From an uncultured Eubacteriales bacterium (GTDB lineage: Bacteria > Bacillota > Clostridia > Oscillospirales > Acutalibacteraceae), in contig CAKTTT010000140.1 in the NCBI GenBank assembly GCA_934615635.1, positions 1-6,289 on the forward strand: 6,289 nucleotides of DNA. Reading direction: 5' to 3'. Of this stretch, positions 1 to 4,094 are shown piece by piece; within the stretch, counting starts at the first letter, position 1, and every line of letters starts with the position of its first letter. Position numbers and translations under genes: made by a program. The notes below the pieces were generated by a model. The model had not been told where the DNA came from. It saw nothing but the letters and a program-made list of their open reading frames with translations, and did no database searches.

Positions 1-44
1 ACTGCGGCGCTGATGATTCCACTGGGCAAAGTGCCGGGATTCAC
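1..44 (-). CDS. Possible 5' end of a minus-strand gene (partial, runs off left edge)
   Basis: On the minus strand a GTG codon at 44-42 overlaps the TGA stop of the small gene at 41-232 as GTGA, and the frame stays open to the window edge for 14 codons (MNPGTLPSGIISAA). A GTGA overlap is typical of translationally coupled genes within mobile-element operons. No strong ribosome site is visible (only GGGTG a few bases upstream), and 14 residues are too few to assign a family. It could simply be open sequence downstream of the small gene. Confidence 0.25.
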   Translation of the reverse strand, partial: MNPGTLPSGIISAA

Positions 45-232
45 TTCACCCGTTCTATCGCTTCAATCGTCAATGCATCCAGCAGGTCGCACATCGCCAG
101 ATCCCCAACAAAAAAGCTCTGGACATGGTAGATGGTTCCATCCTCCGTGACCATATCCGCATGGTCGGGGACCGGCAATCTCTTAGGGCAGGGCGGTAAA
201 ACATCCATGTTCTGTTTCTTCTGAGTTTTCAT
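41..232 (-). CDS. Small conserved-looking hypothetical protein (63 aa), mobile-element style
   Basis: This frame encodes 63 residues starting MKTQKKQNMDVLPPC and ending EAIERVK. I chose the ATG at 232-230 rather than the upstream in-frame ATG at 286 because a GGAGGA ribosome site (minus strand, complement of 242-247) sits 9 bases before it; the longer form would put that site inside the gene. The protein has a lysine-rich start, a CPKRLPVPDH segment, a GTIYHVQSFF stretch and an acidic helical end. It shows no signal peptide or membrane segment. The GTxYxVxxxF pattern followed by a leucine-rich end vaguely recalls small transposon-encoded TnpW-type proteins, but I cannot confirm that. The palindrome-rich region upstream is compatible with an integrative-element setting. 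Function unknown. Confidence 0.6.
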   Translation of the reverse strand: MKTQKKQNMDVLPPCPKRLPVPDHADMVTEDGTIYHVQSFFVGDLAMCDLLDALTIEAIERVK

Positions 233-281
233 ATTCCATTTTCCTCCGTATTCGCCGTGTGTGGCACAGCAGCCCGCCGCA

Positions 282-431
282 GTCAAGGAACCGGCTTTGC
301 CTCGCTGCGCGTCCTTGACAGCGCCGTTCTGCCGTGCAGGTGAGTAACCAAGGCGGCAAGGCCGCCCTTTGCCAAAGGCTTTGACTGGTTCCGATTCTGT
401 TTACATGACACGCTCCTTCCCGCCGGCGGGA
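282..431. repeat. Cluster of inverted repeats upstream of the small minus-strand gene
   Basis: Several perfect dyads follow each other: GTCAAGGA (282-289) with TCCTTGAC (312-319); GGCGGC (352-357), loop AAG, GCCGCC (361-366); CCTTT (366-370), loop GCC, AAAGG (374-378); and the uninterrupted 14-bp palindrome TCCCGCCGGCGGGA (418-431). The open frame across this stretch (283-522, minus) has a composition I judge non-coding. The dyads could form leader hairpins for the minus-strand gene or belong to a mobilisation region. No single one has a T-tract that would make it a clear terminator. Confidence 0.55.
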
Positions 432-453
432 GGGCGGACGGAGGAAACGAAAA

Positions 454-557
454 GAGCCGCATGACGGTAAAAAATCTTCCTATACCGACTACACAGAAAC
501 CCACGCGGATTTCTGCGTTCATGCGGCATTAGGAAGACTTCGCTTCGTCAGCGGCTC
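454..557. repeat. Interlocking inverted repeats (possible recombination or transfer site)
   Basis: GCCGCATGA (456-464) is inverted as TCATGCGGC (519-527). TCTTCCTA (475-482) is inverted as TAGGAAGA (530-537). CAGAAA (494-499) is inverted as TTTCTG (510-515) and lies inside both. The first two pairs cross rather than nest, so they cannot form together as a simple hairpin. GAGCCGC (454-460) also has an alternative partner, GCGGCTC (551-557). Such layered dyads are typical of sites bound by several proteins, for instance relaxosome or recombinase sites. This assignment is inference. Confidence 0.5.
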
Positions 558-707
558 CACAGCACAGCTACTTCATTTGGTTATTTTCAGTATATCAGGA
601 ACGGGTGTTCGAGTCAAGGTTCCAAACGAAAAAAGTGTTCGTGTTCGCGCAAAATTTACGGAGGGACGAGCACAGGACTGGGATTTGAGAGAACAGCAGC
701 AAGCACA

Positions 708-859
708 GCAAGTGTATGTACACTTGCAGAAAAACGGTGCTTGCCATACCGGAGTGACTTGCTGATTAGCAAGCACATCCGGTGTGGCCACACACCGGAA
801 AAATGACGCTCCGGGCTGTCTGCCGAAGCGCCATTTTTCTATTTTGGGATAGTCCCAAA
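708..859. promoter_or_regulatory. Palindrome cluster resembling an ICE origin of transfer (oriT), putative
   Basis: Four strong dyads occur within about 150 bases: GCAAGTGTATGTACACTTGC (708-727, 9-bp arms); CTTGCT-GATT-AGCAAG (758-773); TCCGGTGTG-GCCA-CACACCGGA (778-799, 9-bp arms); and TTTGGGA-TAG-TCCCAAA (843-859). An alternative pairing joins GTGCTTGC (737-744) to GCAAGCAC (769-776). From memory, this arrangement resembles the non-coding stretch just upstream of the MobC and relaxase genes in Tn1549-type conjugative elements. Here no mobilisation gene follows, only an unrelated membrane-protein gene. I cannot place a nick site. Weak frames across it (577-765 plus, 573-791 minus) lack ribosome sites and ATG starts. 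Confidence 0.45.
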
Positions 860-931
860 CCCTTAAGCTTCAACCTTTATCAAAGGCACTCTTGTTTACC
901 CAAAGTTTATCTGGGTTTTACTTTCAAATGG

Positions 932-960
932 TGGCAACCTTACTGCTTGCAATATATAAT
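932..960 (+). promoter_or_regulatory. Putative promoter of the two-gene membrane operon
   Basis: A perfect TATAAT (955-960) lies 44 bases before the GTG start at 1004. With a 17-base spacer the -35 position holds TGGCAA (932-937), a poor match to TTGACA. The TATAAT is embedded in an A/T-rich run (aatatataat), so chance is possible. Its position just before the ribosome site supports it. Confidence 0.4.
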
Positions 961-1003
961 AAACTTGAATGATTGTATACATAGCCGAAAGGAGGAGTGG
1001 CTC

Positions 1004-1792
1004 GTGGACAATTCGACGGCATTTTGGAGTATCATATTCCCGACGCTTCTGCCTTTTATCCTGATTATCGTTTTCTTCCTGCTGTGGCGCGTCATAAAGT
1101 GGCTGGAACGACGAAAGTGGAAGCCGATAACAGCCCGTGTCCTGCATATTAAGGCAATTGACAAAAAGGATAGCGATGGCGTTTTAGAGCCGCGAAAGTA
1201 CAAACTGGATCTTGTTTTTCAATGGCAGGGTATAGACTGGTATCGAAGCTGGATATTCCCCCGTATATACGATCTTCCCAAAGTGGGTGATATTCTTCAG
1301 CTGCGCTATCATCCGAAGAAGGAGGATTTCCGGCTCGTCATGAGTGCGGCTGAGAAACGGGAATACAGACACGCTCGTATGGTAACTTGGTTGTTTTTGG
1401 TTATGATTGTTACTCTGCCAGTATTGATTAGTTTGGCGTGTTCACATTTGCCACAGGGATTTTCCCTTTCCGAAATGTCATTGTGTTTGTTTTGCGCGGT
1501 GCTGTATCTCGTTATATTCTTGATCCGGCGTTTTGTCGGCACTCATCGCTCCCGCCGTAAAATCGAGTTGGGAGAGCTACGGCCTATCACCGCTCAGGTT
1601 CATGGATTCCGCAAAGACAGCGAGGGTGATGTTCACGCCTTTTGTGTTGTCAGAGTCAATGGCGAGGAAAAAGAAGTCACCCTGCCCATTATCCATGGCA
1701 AGCGTTATGAAATTGGCCAGTGGGTTACACTTTACTTAAATCCAGAGACTGGTGATGTATTGGCCTTGCCCCGAATGGATACAAACGGCTAA
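1004..1792 (+). CDS. Membrane protein with two DUF3592-like domains (262 aa)
   Basis: The protein is hypothetical. I chose the GTG at 1004 because AAAGGAGG (988-994) lies 9 bases upstream; the frame stays open back to 782, but that extension crosses the palindrome cluster and looks non-coding. Predicted layout: membrane segment at about residues 9-29, basic stretch KWLERRKWK, soluble domain at 41-112, two membrane segments at about 127-145 and 157-174, basic HRSRRK stretch, second soluble domain at 194-255. Both soluble domains share a plan: PITARV or PITAQV at the start, a middle beta-rich part with GIDWY or GEEKEV, then a VGDILQLRYHP or IGQWVTLYLNP ending. That plan resembles DUF3592 proteins, whose function is not established. 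It is the first gene of a likely operon with the gene at 1845. The family link is inferred from pattern, not from a search. Confidence 0.75.
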   Translation: MDNSTAFWSIIFPTLLPFILIIVFFLLWRVIKWLERRKWKPITARVLHIKAIDKKDSDGVLEPRKYKLDLVFQWQGIDWYRSWIFPRIYDLPKVGDILQLRYHPKKEDFRLVMSAAEKREYRHARMVTWLFLVMIVTLPVLISLACSHLPQGFSLSEMSLCLFCAVLYLVIFLIRRFVGTHRSRRKIELGELRPITAQVHGFRKDSEGDVHAFCVVRVNGEEKEVTLPIIHGKRYEIGQWVTLYLNPETGDVLALPRMDTNG

Positions 1793-1844
1793 GGTATTGT
1801 ACCTCAACGAATCATGTTCCTATCTGTGATGAAAGGCATACACT

Positions 1845-3026
1845 ATGGACGATGATAGAATTAATCAAGAAAAGCACAACTGCAAATCAGAGAAAAAAGG
1901 GATAAAACTATTTGTTTTGTCGCTTGTAATCCTTATTTTCTTACCTATTACTGCCTTTGCAGTATTGGATTGGTTTGCGAGTTCCGATGCTCTTGCCATC
2001 GGAATTACAGGATACATACAAACTGTAATTGTCAATGGCGTTTTGGGACTATTGGCCGTGATTATAGCCCTCGTTTCTATGGTAAAACTGGCTCAGCCAA
2101 ATAAATCGTTCAAGCAAATAATTGGAAGAACGGTTGTAATCATTGTGTGTGTGGGTGCTGCTTTTTTCCTTGTCCGCCCTCTAATCTTGGATATACCCTA
2201 TCTCGAGCACCCGGAAGCCGCATATTTGGAACGGCTGGAATTTGATTATGAGAGGGGAATCGGGGACTATGGTTCAGACTCCTATTATTTGCGCGGCGTA
2301 GATATGACCGGTGAACGCCATTCGTTTGATATCAGTGAAAAGAGCTTCGAGGACGGGCGTGGGCTGTGGAGCGAGAACGACTACAATCTGTTTGCGAAAG
2401 TCACCTACCTGCCGCACACCTCCACCTTGATGACGCTCGAATTTATGACAGAACTCGACACGGCAGGGGCAGAATTGTACCCGCCATCCCCTGAACTCCC
2501 GAATGATTGGGAAAGTTTTTCTATCCAGATCAATGATACGGTTTATACATTACCGGTTCCCCTTGCGGCTTTCCTTGACGACGGGTGGGTGATTTCCGAG
2601 GAGGATGCCGGGCTTTCTCTGGCTGGCGCGGTTGGCCCAAATGCGTCCTATGAATGGGAATGGATCTCGTTGACTAATGACCGCGAACAGGTTGTTAGTA
2701 TCTGTGTCTTCAACACCACTGAAAGCACGATATCCGTCGCCGAGAGCACGGTGGGAGGTATTCATGTAATATATGGTAACTACGACTTTTCCGGTACGGA
2801 ACTACGCATTCCCTGTGGGTTGATGCTGGGATGGTCAACCAGAGAAGATGTATTAAAGCTGTATGGTCAACCAAACGATAGCTTTGAGGCAACCTACGGT
2901 GGATATAGCTTGAAATACGAAATTGATAATCCTTATGATCCGGCGTCTTGGAGACTTGGTTTTGATGACTCAGGCATTCTAGACGATGTCATGGTACACC
3001 ATCAGGCATATTTCCGTTCTGATTGA
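1845..3026 (+). CDS. Membrane-anchored extracytoplasmic protein, unknown function (393 aa), BamE-like C-terminal end
   Basis: Function unknown. The ATG at 1845 is preceded by a modest AAAGG (1832-1836) with 8-base spacing, 52 bp after the upstream gene, which suggests one transcript. A charged N-terminus (about residues 1-19) leads into predicted membrane segments at about 20-41, 59-81 and 94-113. The remaining 280 residues are acidic, rich in aromatic residues and probably outside the cell. The first outer part (about 115-205) looks like another small beta domain. The second (224-393) begins FSIQINDTVYTLPVPL, a pattern seen in clostridial lipoprotein-type domains. It ends with LMLGWSTREDVLKLYGQPND, which recalls the turn-helix-GxP signature of BamE/SmpA-like modules. 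No Cys lipobox or catalytic motif is visible. It may act with the upstream protein in the envelope. Confidence 0.75.
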   Translation: MDDDRINQEKHNCKSEKKGIKLFVLSLVILIFLPITAFAVLDWFASSDALAIGITGYIQTVIVNGVLGLLAVIIALVSMVKLAQPNKSFKQIIGRTVVIIVCVGAAFFLVRPLILDIPYLEHPEAAYLERLEFDYERGIGDYGSDSYYLRGVDMTGERHSFDISEKSFEDGRGLWSENDYNLFAKVTYLPHTSTLMTLEFMTELDTAGAELYPPSPELPNDWESFSIQINDTVYTLPVPLAAFLDDGWVISEEDAGLSLAGAVGPNASYEWEWISLTNDREQVVSICVFNTTESTISVAESTVGGIHVIYGNYDFSGTELRIPCGLMLGWSTREDVLKLYGQPNDSFEATYGGYSLKYEIDNPYDPASWRLGFDDSGILDDVMVHHQAYFRSD

Positions 3027-3103
3027 CGGCATAGAATATGGCTTTTTAGCAAAAAGGCAGAAGTACAGCTCTCCATAATCTTACATAACGAGTTTTCTTT
3101 CGT
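3027..3103. other. Short spacer after the membrane operon
   Basis: There is no gene here. The only structure is a weak A/T hairpin, CTTTTT (3042-3047) with AAAAAG (3051-3056), lacking a GC stem and a T-tail, so it is not a convincing terminator. The sequence becomes AT-rich as it approaches the first repeat unit. Confidence 0.5.
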
Positions 3104-3136
3104 GATTGATAGATTGATATTTAATTAGATTGTTAT

Positions 3137-3167
3137 TTGATTCTTTGGTATTTCTTTTATTTAGTAT
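3137..3167 (+). promoter_or_regulatory. Promoter-like sequence in repeat copy 1
   Basis: TTGATT (3137-3142) and TAGTAT (3162-3167) are separated by 19 bases, each matching 4 of 6 consensus bases. It sits between the AT-rich leader and the module array, and the same pair recurs in copy 2. The spacer is longer than ideal. The call rests mainly on position and conservation. Confidence 0.35.
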
Positions 3168-3170
3168 TTA

Positions 3171-3270
3171 ATTGTGCGGGATTTTCCGTGTACGGTTTTC
3201 CCGTGAACGGATTATCCGTATGCGGGCTTTCCGTTTACGGATTTCCCCTGCGCGGATATTGCCCATACGG
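3171..3270 (+). repeat. 15-bp palindromic module array, copy 1
   Basis: After a degenerate first unit (3171-3180), 10-bp cores recur every 15 bases at 3186, 3201, 3216, 3231, 3246 and 3261: CCGTGTACGG, CCGTGAACGG, CCGTATGCGG, CCGTTTACGG, CCCTGCGCGG, GCCCATACGG. They are joined by 5-base T-rich linkers. Typical cores have inverted arms CCGT and ACGG. The linkers with their flanks (GGATTTTCC type) are also weakly dyadic, so hairpins could form in two registers. Confidence 0.85.
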
Positions 3271-3385
3271 ATCAGTCGGAAAGCAAATTATTTAGCCTCT
3301 GAGCGCCGTTTGACGGGGTAGGAATACCGGGATATGGCAAGTCGTCCAAAAGTCGCTTATAGCGGAAGAAATCCCCCAAAATCGC

Positions 3386-3405
3386 CCTTTATCCTGACAG
3401 TAAAT
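3386..3405 (+). other. Invariant 20-mer in repeat copy 1
   Basis: CCTTTATCCTGACAGTAAAT is identical in both copies while neighbouring bases vary. It has internal dyad symmetry (TTTA with TAAA, CTG with CAG around a central A, plus a 2-base bulge), so it could be a protein site or a conserved RNA motif. Confidence 0.55.
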
Positions 3406-3434
3406 TATCCTATCTACCCCTGCTGCAAAGCAAA

Positions 3435-3490
3435 AAGCCGTCTGCCCCGTAAGCCGATCAGATCAACGCAGTGGCAGACGGTTTATTTTT
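3435..3490 (+). terminator. Terminator-like hairpin closing repeat copy 1
   Basis: CCGTCTGCC (3438-3446) pairs with GGCAGACGG (3473-3481). The stem can extend outward by a G-T and two A-T pairs. The 26-base loop is long for an intrinsic terminator, but the stem is followed directly by TTTATTTTT. It lies at the same place in both repeat copies. Confidence 0.6.
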
Positions 3491-3544
3491 CCAAATCATG
3501 CTGCCCATCAAGATTGATAGATTGATATTTAATTAGATTGTTAC

Positions 3545-3574
3545 TTGATTCTTTGATATTTCTTTATTTAGTAT
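3545..3574 (+). promoter_or_regulatory. Promoter-like sequence in repeat copy 2
   Basis: TTGATT (3545-3550) and TAGTAT (3569-3574) are the counterparts of those in copy 1, here separated by 18 bases because of the single-base deletion. Both hexamers are unchanged between copies. Confidence 0.35.
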
Positions 3575-3577
3575 TTT

Positions 3578-3662
3578 ATTGTGCGGGATTTTCCCCGTGT
3601 GGTTTTTCCACGTGTGGATTCGCCACATCTGGATTTTCCATGTGTGGATATTCCCCATGTGG
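3578..3662 (+). repeat. 15-bp palindromic module array, copy 2
   Basis: After a degenerate unit at 3578-3587, cores recur every 15 bases at 3593, 3608, 3623, 3638 and 3653: CCCCGTGTGG, CCACGTGTGG, CCACATCTGG, CCATGTGTGG, CCCCATGTGG. The arms tend to CCAC/GTGG where copy 1 has CCGT/ACGG. Read as protein in one frame it gives a C-G-F-S-x pentad, but there is no ribosome site and the leader frame is not conserved in copy 1. Confidence 0.85.
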
Positions 3663-3777
3663 AGGGACGGAGAAACACCTGATTTGCGCTCTGAGCGGCG
3701 TTCCTCTATGCGGGAATATCGGAATATGGCAAGCCCTTCAAAAGCCGCTTACAGCGAAAGAAAACGCCAAAAATCGA

Positions 3778-3797
3778 CCTTTATCCTGACAGTAAAT
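3778..3797 (+). other. Invariant 20-mer in repeat copy 2
   Basis: The 20 bases match 3386-3405 exactly, at an offset of 392, the same offset as the rest of the conserved block. Confidence 0.55.
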
Positions 3798-3829
3798 AGC
3801 CCCGTCTATCCGCCCATTCAAGGTGAAGA

Positions 3830-3887
3830 AAACCGCCTGTTCCTTAGACCGTTTATCGCGGCCAAAGAGACAGGCGGTTTGGATTTT
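3830..3887 (+). terminator. Terminator-like hairpin closing repeat copy 2
   Basis: AAACCGCCTGT (3830-3840) pairs perfectly with ACAGGCGGTTT (3870-3880) around a 29-base loop, followed by GGATTTT. The T-tail is poorer than in copy 1. Two stem pairs differ from copy 1 with both partners changed. Confidence 0.55.
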
Positions 3888-3975
3888 CTGATTGCTCACG
3901 CACTGCTGATTGTGTGTCATTCTTTATTCGAGGTTGTCATTGAAGTTTTATGCCGGCGATGTAACCGTTCTGTTA

Positions 3976-4004
3976 TTGCTTTTTTCCCCCGCGGCACATA
4001 TAAT
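3976..4004 (+). promoter_or_regulatory. Promoter of the VanW family gene
   Basis: TTGCTT (3976-3981) is separated by exactly 17 bases from a perfect TATAAT (3999-4004). The start of transcription would be near 4011, giving a leader of about 84 bases before the ATG at 4095. It lies at the junction between the AT-rich repeats and the GC-rich gene. Confidence 0.65.
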
Positions 4005-4032
4005 GTATCATGGTTTTTTGTAAACAGATCAC

Positions 4033-4087
4033 GGCCTCCGGTCCCCTTCGCCAAGGCGGGGACGCCGGGAGGCCTCTCATTGGAGGC
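4033..4087 (+). promoter_or_regulatory. GC-rich leader hairpin with alternative pairing to the ribosome site
   Basis: GGCCTCC (4033-4039) pairs with GGAGGCC (4068-4074), extended inside by GTCCCC (4041-4046) with GGGGAC (4058-4063). The right arm is mutually exclusive with a second pairing, GCCTC (4072-4076) with GAGGC (4083-4087), which would cover the ribosome site GGAGG (4082-4086). The first hairpin would leave the ribosome site free. Regulation is inferred from structure only. Confidence 0.4.
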
Positions 4088-4094
4088 ATCGGTC

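Larger units (their letters stand above)
3174..3490 (+). ncRNA. Candidate structured non-coding RNA, copy 1 (about 317 nt)
   Basis: The transcript is inferred from a promoter-like sequence ending at 3167 to the T-rich tail of the hairpin at 3435-3490. Elements in order: module array; a short hairpin CGCT-TAT-AGCG (3354-3364); the invariant CCTTTATCCTGACAGTAAAT (3386-3405); and the terminal stem. The paired tandem copy and base-pair-preserving differences support structure. It matches no RNA family I can name. It could instead be a structured DNA repeat that is not transcribed. Confidence 0.4.
3104..3511 (+). repeat. Long direct repeat, copy 1 (408 bp)
   Basis: This is the first of two head-to-tail diverged copies. 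It starts with a leader (3104-3135) identical over 32 bases to 3512-3543 and built on an 8-bp phase (GATTGATA twice, then TTTAATTA, GATTGTTA). It continues with an array of 15-bp palindromic modules, a conserved block and a terminal hairpin with a T-rich tail. Positions 3301-3405 align without gaps to 3693-3797 with 84 of 105 bases identical by my count. No ribosome site or sustained ORF is present. The 408-bp period at the leader drops to 392 at the conserved block because copy 2 has one module and one leader base fewer. Confidence 0.85.
3581..3887 (+). ncRNA. Candidate structured non-coding RNA, copy 2 (about 307 nt)
   Basis: This is the counterpart of the candidate RNA in copy 1, from the start of the module array to the T-rich tail after the terminal hairpin. 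It keeps the short hairpin CGCT-TAC-AGCG (3746-3756) with only a loop change and the invariant 20-mer. If the terminal hairpin leaks, transcription would continue toward the VanW gene, which otherwise has its own promoter. Confidence 0.4.
3512..3890 (+). repeat. Long direct repeat, copy 2 (about 380 bp)
   Basis: This is the second copy of the unit, with the same order: 32-nt identical leader, promoter-like sequence, 15-bp module array, conserved block, invariant 20-mer, terminal hairpin. It has five full modules where copy 1 has six, and one T fewer in the leader T-run near 3561-3568. The right limit is set by the end of the terminal hairpin tail, as no third copy follows. A TTG-started frame (3538-3789) and a frame running into the VanW gene cross it, but neither has a ribosome site. 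Confidence 0.82.

Noticed and set aside
577..765. Small plus-strand frame (62 aa) before the palindrome cluster
   Set aside because: It has a TTG start, no ribosome site, and its 3' half consists of palindromic DNA. It is more likely part of a non-coding transfer region.
782..1003. N-terminal extension of the 262-residue membrane protein back to 782
   Set aside because: It starts inside the palindrome at 778-799, has no ribosome site, and crosses the promoter. The GTG at 1004 has AAAGGAGG at proper spacing.
3042..3056. Terminator of the membrane operon
   Set aside because: The stem is six pairs, almost all A-T, with no T-tract after it.
3171..3490. Type III toxin-antitoxin RNA (repeat array followed by terminator)
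   Set aside because: The repeat-plus-terminator layout is similar, but the 15-nt modules are much shorter than known antitoxin repeats (about 35 nt) and no toxin-like gene follows either copy.
3171..3662. CRISPR-like array
   Set aside because: The period is 15 bp with 5-base linkers, too short for repeats and spacers, and no cas genes are present.
3538..3789. Possible small protein with a C-G-F-S-x pentad repeat
   Set aside because: It would need a TTG start without a ribosome site. The corresponding leader frame is broken in copy 1 by a one-base indel, and the symmetric arm changes are better explained by DNA/RNA structure.
3579..4094. In-frame upstream extension of the VanW gene (172 residues)
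   Set aside because: It translates repeat copy 2, its terminator-like hairpin and the VanW promoter, has no ribosome site, and yields a low-complexity Trp/His-rich sequence. The start at 4095 has a well-placed GGAGG.
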